The translations under genes and the position numbers were made by a program. Of a DNA stretch of 64,000 nt, positions 49,507-61,092 are shown piece after piece (positions within the stretch are counted from its first letter, which is position 1; each line of letters begins with the position of its first letter). Below the pieces are notes generated by a model. It saw nothing but the letters and a program-made list of their open reading frames with translations. It ran no database searches and was not told where the DNA came from. Source of the DNA: Iris pallida (Eukaryota > Streptophyta > Magnoliopsida > Asparagales > Iridaceae); assembly GCA_029216955.1 (NCBI GenBank), contig JANAVB010009599.1, forward strand, positions 2,869,240 through 2,933,239, given 5' to 3'.

Positions 49507-50723
49507 ATAAAACATATTTTCTAAAATGTTTATAATTTATTAGTAATTATTTGCTTTCTGATGCAAAAAAGATCCTGAGACGATCTGAAACCGCTGATAC
49601 TCACAATACTGTTGATCCCGATACTCATAGGAATGGTCCAATACCGATTCCGATACCGATACTGCGGACCTTGCTTTATATAGGCTTACAACCCTCGGGG
49701 AACAAGAAAAAAAAATTCAAACCTTAATACCTTAAAGAAAATGTATGACATAATTAGGTCAAAGAGTCGAGTGGAACAAACCGTCAAACTAATTTAGAAA
49801 GAAAAAAAATCAGTAAAAACATACGAAAGACTTGCAGATATTAGACAGAATAGACTTTCTTCTGCATCGACCGGGTAACCTATTGGTTGCCCAGTCAGTC
49901 GAATGGTCAATTTTTTATTGGTTAACCGAGGTATGGTTAACCGAGATACCTGCATCACATAGTATTTCCATTTAAGGACAACTAAACCATTGTAGTGGAT
50001 CCGAAGGATAGAAGCCCCCAATGTTTCAAGTTAATCAAATAATATTTTTTATTTTATGTAATAGGTTTAGTAATGGAGGATGGTGATAATGATGAAGGAT
50101 ACAAATTCGTTGGTAGTGTTGGCGATGGAGATATAACATGAATGATGGTTAAATGACAATTTTCTATCGTTATGAACTTGTGATAGTTTCTTCCAAGTAT
50201 TTTTACGATGGTTAATTCTTGGTTGTTATCTTTACTGTTTTATGGACTCCATTTTTTTTCCCTATTTTAATGGTGTTATCAATTGATGAAAAATAGTAAG
50301 CATGTTTACTTGAGATTATATTATCTAAAAATAATCCTAAAACTGCGTGTCCAGCTTTGTTTAAGGGTTGAGGCCTACACATCGTTGTGCGCTTCGAACC
50401 TAGGCTTCATAGGACCTTAGAGCCTCGTGCCTTTTAAAACATTGAACCAAAAGCATCTAAGAGGCTGTTTGGTTGCCCGCTATTGGAATTACCATGAGAT
50501 ATTTGTTGTAAATGCTATTGAGCATAAGAGTGTTCGGTTGGTTACAAATAATGTACCAGGATTTACAAATCTAGGTTTGTAACATTATAATTAGGATGCT
50601 TGGTCGCAGCTTTTGTTGACGTAAAAGCAAAGTCATTGTCTAGGAACTTTGTGTCATTGTCTTGGAACTTTGTGTCACTGAATGGAGAGAGAAAGAAACG
50701 AAACTGGTGTAATAATAATATAA
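49507..50723. other. Spacer with a possible hAT right-end relic
   Basis: At 50415-50444 the sequence ends CCTCGTGCCTTTTAAAACATTG, whose reverse complement CAATGTTTTAAAAGGCACG resembles the terminus of the 20160-21042 hAT element. Upstream, 50060-50140 reads like an acidic transposase tail, but this is weak. At 50465 GAGGCTGTTTGGTTGCC resembles another MITE end, with no partner found. No gene was recognised. Confidence 0.3.
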
Positions 50724-51073
50724 GGCTGTGTTTGATTGGGCTTTTTTTTCCATGGAGAATATTTCCATCACAAATTTTCCACCAATTGTAGTATTTGATA
50801 GCTTATATTTAGAATTGAATTATTTTCCAAAAAGCTATCATTTTCCATATTTTCTTCTAAAATGGTGGAAAATGAAACTTGTCCAACCCATAGGAAAATA
50901 TCATTTTCCATGGAAAATAACTATTTTTCCTGGAAAATAATGACAATTAAATACCCAAATTAAGTTTTCCATGGAATTTTTTTAAAATTCCATGGAATTT
51001 TTTTCCTAGGAAAATAATTCCATGGAATTAATTTTTTTTCCACATATTTTCCACCTTGCTTTCAAACACACCC
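50724..51073. mobile_element. 350-bp Tourist-like (PIF/Harbinger) MITE
   Basis: TAA flanks it (50721-50723, 51074-51076). Inverted ends are GGCTGTGTTTGATTGGG and, reverse complement, GGGTGTGTTTGAAAGC. The interior repeats TTTTCCATGGAA-like sequence and is non-coding. It lies 43 bp beyond exon 2 of the NPF fragment. Confidence 0.85.
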
Positions 51074-51115
51074 TAATAGTAATAATAAAGAACGGGGGGG
51101 GGGAGGGGAAATGAC

Positions 51116-51558
51116 CAGGATGTAGAGCAGAGAGGCCAGCATGATTGTCCGGTACCGGCCAAGGAGCGAGTCGGCGACAAGCGCGCCCACCAGAGATGTC
51201 ATCAGCGCGAAGCCTTCCCACGTGTTGACGTTGGCCGCGGCCTCGACGGTGGACTCGCCGAGCGGGCCCGAGAGGTAGGTGATGAGGTTGGACGAAACAA
51301 CGTAGTAGCAGAACCTCTCCGCCACCTCCACTCCTGATGAAAGCAGCAGGGGGGCCGCGGCACGGTGGTTAGTCGATGATGCGTGCGTAGATGGAGAAAT
51401 TTCAATAGAGCGATTGAGAGGGTTTGTTTACCTATGACGAAAAGAGCGGCGGTCCATCGGCCGGTGGTGGTGGAGGATCCGGACACCGGACGGCCGAGAT
51501 GGTCGAAGAAGATGGTCGAGGGAGGTGATGGAGGACGAAGAAGAGGGTCTGAATCCAT
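51116..51558 (-). pseudogene. N-terminal fragment of an NPF (NRT1/PTR) transporter gene
   Basis: Exon 1 (51558-51432) starts MDSDPLLRPPSPPS and ends in TGRWTAALFVIG. The intron (51431-51334) has GTAAAC...CATCAG borders. Exon 2 (51333-51116, 218 bp, the usual size for this family) encodes VEVAERFCYYVVSSNLITYL, SGPLGESTVEAAANVNTWEG and VADSLLGRYRTIMLASLLYI. EVAER is the ExxER motif linked to proton coupling in POT/NPF transporters, which move nitrate, peptides or other solutes across membranes. Exons 3 and 4, with most membrane segments, were not found anywhere downstream in this window. The fragment is GC-rich, unlike its surroundings. Confidence 0.8.
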
Positions 51559-51829
51559 CTATAGCTCTCCCCCACGCACACAATTCAGTTTGTTTGCAAG
51601 GTTGTTCTGATGAAGTTTTATTTTTGCATATCCCCAAATCTGTACCTTTATATGTCATTGTCCTCGAAATACTTTGCTTCAACTCCAATAACTTGCCCAT
51701 CCTCTCTTGGCCCATCATCCGTTGCTTGCGCGAAACAAGATTTAGGTTAAGATTACTAGGAACTTGTATATGTTAGTCCCGGAACTTGATCAAAGATGGT
51801 AGACTCAATATCGAGATCAAAGGTTCAAA
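51559..51829. other. Upstream flank of the NPF fragment
   Basis: Probable 5' leader and promoter-side DNA; no clear TATA box or repeat was recognised. Confidence 0.35.
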
Positions 51830-52286
51830 TAAACGTTTTTTTTCTAATTATTCTCAAGATCCAATAGGAACACTATAATATGAATCTGATTACAAAAGCA
51901 ACAATAATCAGAAAATAAATCTTACGTTCTTCTGAGTTACAACTCAGATGAAGGAGAAGAAAGAAGAAAGAAGAAGAGAAAATGTTCTAGCTGGGGTGAT
52001 TAAGATCACCGTTGCTCAAAGCAAGATTCGCCCCAACACGATCTGCTTCCAGGAACCAGCAAGTTCACGAAGAACTTCTGGAACGTTCGTAAGTCAATAT
52101 TTGAGACTTGAACGTGCTTCCTGGACTTTACAGACTCCCTTAACTCTCTTCTTGGTGCATCTTTCAAAAGAGGCCAAGGGGTTCTATTTATAGAGTGCAG
52201 TTGAGACTTCACCTCTTCTCCTATCCGATGTGGGACTAAAATACCAATACTCAAAAATAGAGTTTGATATTTTAGATCATCCCACA
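51830..52286 (-). mobile_element. LTR-like orphan sequence (copia/TRIM type)
   Basis: On the minus strand it starts TGTGGGATGATC at 52286, has an exact USE (RTCCCACATCG), a good TATA box and a long transcribed-looking region with GA-rich stretches. This is the layout of a short plant LTR. No primer site, purine tract or second copy was found, so it is a solo or truncated LTR. The low-coordinate end is not fixed. Confidence 0.5.
52185..52236 (-). promoter_or_regulatory. snRNA-type USE plus TATA box
   Basis: Minus-strand GTCCCACATCG (52236-52226) is an exact USE match. TATAAATA (52192-52185) begins after a 33-bp gap, the classical spacing of plant Pol II snRNA promoters. Confidence 0.65.
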
Positions 52287-53589
52287 ATCAGCATAGAAGT
52301 GTTCCAGTCCACGCCTACCCCCCGAACACTCTGTAACACCCTGTTTTCTGAAAATTAGGGATTATAAAAAAAAATTATTATTATTTTTATTATTAAATAA
52401 TGGTGATTAGGGCATGATATGGTTTATAGTGTTTATTAGTGTGATTTAACCATTTTCTAAGTCATGCTAAGTCATGACTTATGACTTTGTGATTTTGGTT
52501 AGTATAACTTAGTGTAAACCCTAGTTTTCTCTAACCTAGAAGTTGCCATGACCATGATAGCTTAGCCATAGGCTTAGAATATCAAATTTGGGGTTTTTGA
52601 CCAAAAGGGTATTTTGGTAATTTTCTAGATTTAATTTGTGATTATGTGATTTTAATATTATTTAATACTTGGTAGGTCTCATGATTAGTTCCTAACCTAT
52701 CCTACCCTAAACTAGTAGTTAGCCCCTAACCTAGAATCATTAGGGTGATGTTTAGGTCATGGGTTAAAGTAGATAATATCTAGATATTTGCTTTATGGAT
52801 ATTTTGCACAAAACATGCAAAATATCACCAAACCTTTTGCTAAGTCCTTGACTTAGCCTTGAAGGAAGACAAGACACCCCCCCATGCTTGGCCGGCCAAG
52901 GGGTACCCCCCTAGCTGGTACAACTCCTATATAACCCATTGGAATGATTCATGAACAAAAATACATGAAATTTATTCCACAAAAATTCCCTTTTCCTTTC
53001 AACCTTCATAACTTGAGCTATCTTGATCCAAATTGACTCTAGTCTCTTGCATTGGAACCCTACAACATCTAGGGTGCTAAGGGAAGGAAGAAATCTAGAA
53101 TTTGGAAGCTTGGGCATCATCGAGTTGGAGATCACACAACCCCCTTTTCATTGATTTCCTTGGAATTTCACCAATAGGTAAATTTCCACAAACTTAGTCA
53201 AATTCCTGTTTTTCTTTCATAAATGCATTCATATAGGGATAACAATACTGTGGGTAAAGTTTGGTGGGATTTTGATGTGTTTTGGTGTCCGTATCGGACA
53301 CGTATCCTAAGCTAGAAACCTTGTTTGGTGAAATGCCACAATGGACTTGTTTTTGTGTTTTTGTAGAACTAATTGCACTGTTGTGAAGCCCAAGACATGT
53401 AGGTCACGAACCCACTCGACTGAGCACATTTTAGTGCTGTTTCCGTGTCCAAATTGGACACGAACCGACCGCACGAGCCCATCGTGCATGTCCTGCTACC
53501 CGACCCTTCGTGCGCACAGCACAAGCAACTAGGACACGAAATATTTGACACAGACAAGGGGGCAATGTCTGTGAACATGCCCCCAAAGT

Positions 53590-54110
53590 CTCGTGTCGCG
53601 TCGTGTCGTGTCGAGTGAGAAAACTCACTCGCACTGGATACGCGCTGTCAGCGCATGCGCGCGCGCGCACAACTTTGAGTGTGTCGTGTCGCATGGACAC
53701 GACACTAGAGCATCTCGTAGTGACACAGGCATGAAGCCCTATGCGTGGCGTACACGTGGACACGAGCACGTGGTGCTTCGTGTCCTGTGTCGCATGTACG
53801 ACGCGTGTAACCGCGTGCACGACGCAGTCGTAACACGCGTGTATCAGTCGTGTTTTCACGACTGATACGGTGTTTGTTCTGTGTCCACGCGTGTCGTGGA
53901 CACGTGTCAGGCTGTGGGATGTGTAGCCCTATGTGTGGGCTACACGTATGCACGACCACGAGACGTATCGTGTCTCGTGGTGTGTCCACGAGTGCGTGGA
54001 ACGTGTGCACGACACTGTTCTTGTGTACACGTATCAGACTTACCCGATCGAGTGTTTTGTGTGTTTGGACACACGAAACCGTGTCGTGGTGTCGTGTCAG
54101 TGTCCTAGGA
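53590..54110 (+). repeat. Hairpin-rich CGTGTC/GACACG domain of the LTR
   Basis: ACACG, CGTGT and CACGAC recur throughout on both strands; the same domain is at 62738-63256. Perfect hairpins include 53841-53868 (12-bp stem, TTTT loop) and 53955-53981 (10-bp stem ACCACGAGAC). The skewed composition removes stop codons, so long open frames appear in several frames; these are not considered genes. Confidence 0.75.
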
Positions 54111-54493
54111 CCCTAGTGTATCTATGGGGGGTTAGTTACCAACCGTTGGTATCGAGTCTTAGCTCGATTTGGGTTGCGTATATCGAATTACCCAATTTCA
54201 GTGTTAACTGTGCACTGTCACAGTTTTGAGTTAATTCCAGATTTTGGAAATCGAACTTTGATTCGATTTTATTAATAATTTAGGTATTAGACTAGTGTAT
54301 TTTAGTGAGTCTATGTGTAGTATACATATATGTGAGGGTGTGGGTCGAATTCGAGGAGATTTGGGTGTGTGTGGGTGTAGTTATGTAGATATACACATAT
54401 GTGTGTATATGTGTGTATATGTGTGTTATGTGTGTGTGTTTGGGGGTTTGATTTTGGGTTCCAGGATTCTGGAAACCCCCCCTGTGTCCTGAT

Positions 54494-54750
54494 CTCTCAC
54501 TCTCTCTCACTGTCTCACTCTCTCTCTCACTTTGTCTCTCTATATATATATAGTATATATATGAGTTTATATATATATATAGGTATATATATATATATAT
54601 ATATATTGATATATATATATTTGTATTAGTTTTCATATAGTGATATTATATATATATATATATATGTATGTGGGTTGTATTGTATATAGTATTCATATAT
54701 GGGTATATGGGTAGTATATAGATATATACATATATATATGATTTCTAGTA
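54494..54750 (+). repeat. CT-rich run followed by AT repeats in the LTR
   Basis: CTCTCACTCTCTCTCAC-type repeats (54494-54541) pass into several short (AT)n blocks. Their lengths differ between the two LTRs. Confidence 0.85.
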
Positions 54751-54836
54751 TAGGTTATATAAAAACCTATGACTATGGCCTATGGCCTAGGATTACTAGC
54801 CTATGGCTTGGGACTAATCCTAATGACCCTAAACCC

Positions 54837-55040
54837 ACTTGTTGACCCTTGTTGACTAAGGGTTGACCAAAGTCAAACCTAGGTCAAAAGTGACCTAGTT
54901 AACCTAGAAATGACTAGGAATGTCCTAAAACAACTAGTTTGACTAGTTTGACTAAAACCCTAACTAGTTGACTAGTGTTGACCTAACTTTGACTAGTTTG
55001 ACTTTAGAGTTGACCAAGAGTTGACTTTTGACCAGATTGA
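54837..55040 (+). promoter_or_regulatory. W-box (TTGAC) cluster in the chromovirus LTR
   Basis: About 13 TTGAC motifs on the plus strand and 2 on the minus strand stand in about 200 bp, most as TTGACC or TTGACT, the WRKY-factor W-box. The start of the cluster is present in the 3' LTR before the window ends. Binding is not shown. Confidence 0.5.
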
Positions 55041-55755
55041 CCTAGAATCATGTAGTATGCATAGTAGACTTCATTTTTACTATTTAGAATACATTGTGAC
55101 TTGTGTTGCTCTGATCAGGAGCCAGACACCTCTCCTCAGACTGCATATTCTCTACAGACATTCATACAGCAGGCGAGTACATTCTCTGACCGTTTCATAC
55201 TTGTTCAGGCTTTACTTCTCGCTCTAGATTACTTTACTTGTTGCTGTCACATTAGTAACACGGATTGGTACTATATGGATCTTTACATGAGATGTTATCC
55301 CTCTCGGGAGCATCGGGTACTTCATGTTATGTGTGTTTCACTATCATCATGTACTCCTATGCTTCCATCATTCATGTGCACTCATGTGATCATGTACTCT
55401 CATGTTTACTGAGCCCTCATGTATACTATCATGTGCACCCTTTTATGGGCCCCATGTGATATCATGTACAATAACGTAACTTGTATAGATCCTTGTGTAT
55501 TGATTGGAGAAACGGGGGAGTAGAAGTGGACATGTGAATAATTCCAAAGTAGTGTAATCATGTGCAAACTCAGTAGTGTAATCATGTATAAATTCTAGCC
55601 ATTCACATGCCTATCTTGTGCTCTACATCACTAGTCACTACAGTTCTCTATATACAGTAGATATTTCATTACAGCTATCTCTTTTACAGCGTATATTTCC
55701 TTTCAGCAGTTCATGTATCTTACTCTATTGCCTGTATCGTATTTCCTAACCTGAT

Positions 55756-55935
55756 ATGTACTGTGTGAGATGTATTGTGCTCGTTCCTGTCCTGATTGGA
55801 CCTGTTGAAAATATTACAGAGGATGAGGACGAGGCATGGGTGACTACCTATTATGGAGCAGGACTAGATGACACTTGTATCGAGGACCCTCAGCAGGTTC
55901 CACCTGCAGCTGAGGAGGATGTTCCAGTAGTCTAG
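55756..55935 (+). CDS. Possible 59-codon acidic small ORF inside the LTR
   Basis: An ATG at 55756 opens a frame ending with TAG at 55933-55935. The first third is hydrophobic (CIVLVPVLIGPV) and the rest is acidic (TEDEDEAWVTTYYGAGLDDT, then PAAEEDVPVV). It resembles no protein I recognise. It may be chance or the relic of a coding region. The corresponding part of the 3' LTR is outside the window, so conservation cannot be judged. Confidence 0.2.
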   Translation: MYCVRCIVLVPVLIGPVENITEDEDEAWVTTYYGAGLDDTCIEDPQQVPPAAEEDVPVV

Positions 55936-58900
55936 ACCAGTTTAGTCTAGGCAGTCTTTTCTATATCATTTTGTCTCACATTCTGAGTTGTATTTTGAGA
56001 TGTGGAGATGTATAGACTCTTAGACTTATTGTATTATGAGTTGACATTCTGGATGTTGTGTATCTTAGACACTTAGTCTTATTTTATCTATGCTATGGTT
56101 CTCTTGAGTTACTATCTATCTGTTCTTCATTCTTCTACCTTAGATGTGATTGAGACTATATGTTGTGATGTTACCTACATTCGGAGAGTATGAACTGTAC
56201 AGGTACCTTTATACTGTTAGATGATTTACCTAGGACAGCGTTCTACCGCCGACACTGCGGCGTAGGCTGGACGTACCCACTTCTCGTGCCCTTACTCTAG
56301 GGTGCGGGTCGTGACACGTTTTTAGTGGTGGCCCATGCAGGTCCAGTTTATGTGATGGTATTCGAACTAGAGTATCGCCACAGCCTGCAGTAGGAAATAG
56401 GATGTAGTTGAGGTACTCAATCACATTAGGAAAAACTCTTATCTAAATTCCTGCTATCTAAATTCTTGCTGATATTGTCTTTCTTTTGAAATAAACTGTC
56501 TCCTTTGACTATATCATTTCTTCTCTGTATTGATTTTCTTGTTGATCTGTCTTCAGGATGGTGGAGACATGATCGCAGCGTCTCGGTCCAGGTGACACCA
56601 CTGAGAGGTCTGCCACCTCTCGTCCAGCTCACCAGGACCCGGGGACTGCAGCTCCCCTTACTCCAGCTCATGTGGGAGCTTCTGCCACGTTTGGGGGTGC
56701 ACCTCTACTTATTCGGGGGACCATCCCAGCTACCCCAGACATGCCTCCCCCGCAGTTTCGTCAGCCTCAGTTTCAGCAGCACCAGCAGCACCAGCAGCAC
56801 CAGCAGTACCAGCAGGAGTACCAGCAGCAGATGCCATCTGGATTTGTGGATGCTGCACAGATGTTTACATATTTCCAGCAGTTCCTCGAGTCGCAGCAGA
56901 CCCTGCAGCAACGTCAGACGACGGCATTTACCAGAGGCATTGATGATGTCCATCAGCTGGCTACAGCGACGATAGAGAGGTTGGCAGCCCAGCCGCAGGG
57001 AGGAGCAGGACCGCCGCGACAGCAGAGGATTCCTGGCATCCAGGAGTTCAAGAAGATGAACCCCAGGGACTTCTTGGATACTGAGGGGATTCTTTTTGCG
57101 GATGACTGGATAGAGCACATCGAGGAGATCTTTCGATTGGCGGAGATACCAGCCGGACTCCAGGTGGAGGCAGCAGCTAGCCAGATGCGGGATCTTGCCC
57201 GTACCTGGTATCAGACGGATCCGAGAGTAGGTACTCCAGGGCAGTTATGGGGAGCTTTCAAGGAGCTCTTCAAGGGAAAGTTTTTCCCAGATCAGGCAGT
57301 CGGTGCTTTGGAGACACAGTTCGAGAACCTGGTTCAGGGGAACCAGACTGTAGAGGAGTACGCCGGTGAGTTTTGCCGGTTGAGCAGATTCGTGGAGGGC
57401 CTTAGCGAGGCAGCGAAGGCGAGGAGGTTCAGGAAAGGCTTGGTCAAGGAAGTCAAGTCCTTGACCAAGAGTGAGAGGAGTGCCACCTTTGAGGATATTC
57501 TAGCAGGAGCGATGGCAGCTGAGGATGATCTTGAGCTGAAGCTCAAGAGGGGCCGCGATACCCAGGGAGCTGGCAACAGTGGAGGACAGGCCAAGAGGCC
57601 TCATTTTCAGCACCAGCAGCAGAGGCCATTCCAGCAGCAGAGGCCGTTCCAGCAGGTGCAGCAGCCGAGGCACCAGCAGCAGGCACCCAGGCAGTAGGTC
57701 GTCACTTGCACTTTCTGCAAGAAGCAGGGTCATGGATGGAATGACTGCAGAAAGAGGCTTGGCAGGTGTCTATTATGTGGTGCTGGAGACCACCAGCTGA
57801 GAGAGTGTCCCATGTCTTCGGGACGACCAGTTCAGGGAGGCGGAGCCAAGGCTCCGGCAGGACAGCAGAAGGGACCTTTGCCGACTCAGCAGCAGAGGTT
57901 CACCCAGCATCAGGCCAGGGGTGGACAGCAGGGGCGAGCCTATGCCATGGCAGCAGAGGATGCCGAGGTTACTGGAGAGCTGATAGCAGGTTCTATTCTT
58001 CTCGACTCTATTCCAGCTTATGCATTATTCGATTCTGGGGCTTCCCATAGCTTTGTATCAGTATCTTTTGCGATTCGACATCATGTTATATCTGAATCGT
58101 TGCCTAGGACTTGCAAGATTACGACCGGGGGTGGCATTATCCTCGTTCGTGATATTTGCAAGGGACGGAGAGTAGTTTTGGGAGGCCGAGAGTTGGATGT
58201 GAGTTTGCTCGTAATGCCACTACCGAACTACGATATTGTACTCGGTATGGATTGGTTGAGCATGCACCATGCCAGCATAGATTGCCGCAGGGGTAGAGTT
58301 CTGTTCAGAGTGCCAGGAGAGCCAGAGTTTGTATATTCCAGACGGCAGGCAGAGCAGACTTGTGGAGTTTTCTGTGGAGCTTCAGTCGAGGAGCAGCCAG
58401 CTCCACATCCATTGATTGTTGAGTTCATGGACGTGTTTCCAGAGGAATTGCCTGGGCTTCCACCAGACAGAGACGTTGAGTTCTCGATAGACTTGGTTCC
58501 AGGTACGGAACCCATTTCTCAGCACGTCTATCGGGTGAACAACAGCGAGCTGGTGGAATTGAAGAAACAGGTGGATAAGTTGCAGGACAAAGGCTTCATC
58601 CGCTCTAGTTCTTCACCTTGGGGTGCACCGGTACTCTTTGTACCGAAGAAGGATGGGTCGGTACGTATGTGTATCGACTACAGGGCACTCAATAGTCTGA
58701 CGATCAAGAACAGATATCCACTGCCGCGGATCGACGATCTCTTCGATCAGTTGAGCGGAGCTCGGGTATTCTCGAAGATTGATCTGAGGTCAGGCTACCA
58801 TCAGGTAAAGGTGAAGAGGGAGGACATCCCGAAGACGGCGTTCAGGACGCGGTACGGCCAGTTCGAGTTTATGGTGATGCCGTTTGGGTTGACGAATGCT

Positions 58901-60873
58901 CCGACAGTGTTCATGAACTTGATGAACAAGGTGTTCCACCAGTACTTAGATAAGTTCGTGGTGGTGTTCATCGACGACATCCTGGTGTACTCGAAGACCG
59001 AGGAGGAGCACGAGGAGCACTTGAGAGTGGTCCTGGAGACTCTCAGACAGGAGCAGCTTTACGGCAAGCTCTCGAAGTGCGAGTTCTTCCTCGACAGAGT
59101 TAACTTCCTGGGTCATGTAGTGACTGGAGATGGGATCTCAGTCGACCCGAGGAAGATATCAGCAGTTGAGGCTTGGGCAGCGCCGACGTCAGTGGCAGAG
59201 ATCAGGAGCTTCCTAGGATTGGCAGGCTACTACAGGAGGTTCGTCCAGGATTTCTCCCGGGTTGCCGAGCCGTTGTCTAGGCTGACCCGGAAGGACACAG
59301 AGTTTCTCTGGTCAGAGGAGTGTCAGGCCGCTTTCGATGAGTTGAAGAAGCGGTTGACGACAGCCCCGATTCTGACATTGCCAGCAGGATCAGGCGGGTT
59401 CACTATCTACAGTGACGCCTCGGGGAAGGGTTTGGGTTGTGTCTTGTAGCAGCATGGGAAGGTGATTGCCTATGCTTCCAGGCAGTTACGGCCCCATGAG
59501 AAGAACTACCCTACCCATGATTTAGAGTTGGCGACAGTTATCTTTGCTCTGAAGCTGTGGAAACACTATTTGTCCGGAGAGCGCGTGGAGATATTTACAG
59601 ACCACAAGAGCTTGAAGTACGTGTTTACGCAGAAGGAGCTGAACATGAGGCAGCGCAGGTGGCTGGAGCTGATGAAGGACTTTGATATCCTTCTGCAGTA
59701 TCACCCGGGGAAGGCCAACGTAGTTGCCGATGCTTTGAGCAGATATCCGACAGCTATGTGCTTGACGATGGATCGTCACTTGTTAGCAGACTTAGAGAGC
59801 CTTGGGATCGAGGTGATTGTGCCGGGAGTGCAGATGCAGATGTTGGGCCTCCAGATTCAGTCGGACTTGATTGATAGGATCAAGTCGGCTCAGTTCGATG
59901 ATGTTTCTCTACGATGCATCAGGGAGCAGGTCAGACAGGGATTTGCGGACGATGAGTTCACTCTTGCAGGAGATGGCACATTGAGGCACGGTTCCAGACT
60001 GTGTGTGCCCAGTGGAGACTTTCGGGAGCAGGTTATGCAGGAGGCCCACCGTTCTCAGTACTCGATACATCCGGGAGCCAACAAGATGTATAGGGATCTG
60101 AGAGAGCATATATGGTGGAGTGGGATGAAGCGCGAGGTAGCACACTTCGTAGCTAGGTGTTTGATCTGCCAGCAGGTCAAGGCCGAGAGGCAGAGGCCAG
60201 GAGGACTGTTGCAGCCATTGCCATTCCGGAGTGGAAGTGGGAGCACATCACGATGGACTTGGTTTCGGGATTGCCGCGTACTCCAGGAGGAAAGGATGCG
60301 ATTTGGGTCATCGTCGACAGGTTGACCAAATCGGCCTACTTTTTGCCATTCAAAGTGGGTTTGTCTACCGAGAAGCTATCAGAGATGTATATGAGGCAGA
60401 TAGTCAGACTTCATGGAGTTCCAGTGAGCATTGTATCGGACCGGGACAGCCATTTTACTTCACATTTCTGGAGGAGCTTGCATATTAGCTTGGGCACTCA
60501 GCTCAAGTTTAGTACTGCATACCACCCGCAGACAGACGGACAGTCAGAGCGGACCATTCAGACACTGGAGGACATGTTGCGGACTTGTGTCCTGGACTTT
60601 GGAGGATCTTGGGAGAGTCACCTGCACTTAGTAGAGTTTGCATATAACAACAGCTTTCAGGCCAGCATCGAGATGTCCCCTTTTGAGGCACTGTACGGGC
60701 GTAGATGTCGTACACCCTTGTCTTGGGATGATGTTGGGGAGCGAGTTTTATTGGGGCCTGAAATGGTTGTAGATGCAGCAGAGAAGGTGAAGCTTATCAG
60801 AGATCGGCTTCGCATGGCGCAGGACAGACATCGGCACTGGGCCGATAGCCACCGCAGACCTTTGGAGTTTGAG

Positions 60874-60972
60874 GTACAGTTTAGAGATAGGATTAGAATT
60901 AGGTTGTCTTGTTTGTGTTTTGTTAATCATGTTTGTTTATCATATTTAAATTGAGACCTTGTTTGTGATTAG
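60874..60972 (+). other. 99-bp intron-like insertion in integrase
   Basis: The integrase reads ...RRPLEFE up to 60873 and VGDQVFLRISPTRG from 60973. The 99 bp between begin GTACAG and end TGATTAG, are T-rich, and contain in-frame TGA and TAG. Clean removal at GT-AG joins the two conserved parts in frame. It could be a spliceosomal intron or a non-spliced insertion. Confidence 0.6.
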
Positions 60973-61092
60973 GTCGGAGACCAGGTATTCCTGAGGATAT
61001 CTCCGACACGTGGCACGATACGTTTTGGTGGAGGTGGGAAGCTTAGCCCGCGTTTCATCGGCCCTTTCGTTATCAGCGGGAGAGTCGGAGAC

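Larger units (their letters stand above)
52332..56316 (+). repeat. Chromovirus 5' LTR (about 4.0 kb)
   Basis: Begins TGTAACACC and ends GGGTGCGGGTCGTGACA. The first 2.5 kb is confirmed by the 3' LTR. The part from 54867 to 56316 is assigned to the LTR from its TG/CA ends and the typical GTGACA end, because the second copy leaves the window. No canonical primer site touches the end; TGGTATTCGAAC at about 56355 is only a weak candidate. Confidence 0.75.

Noticed and set aside
53431..54116. Long overlapping open frames on both strands (up to about 140 codons)
   Set aside because: They follow from the ACACG/CGTGT-rich composition that lacks stop codons. No domain is visible and both LTRs show the same effect in several frames at once.
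56672..57697. Gag as a separate complete gene ending at 57697
   Set aside because: The zinc knuckles and protease continue in the same frame after the TAG, so this is an interrupted gag-pol and not a natural gag end; programmed readthrough is possible but unsupported given the other breaks.
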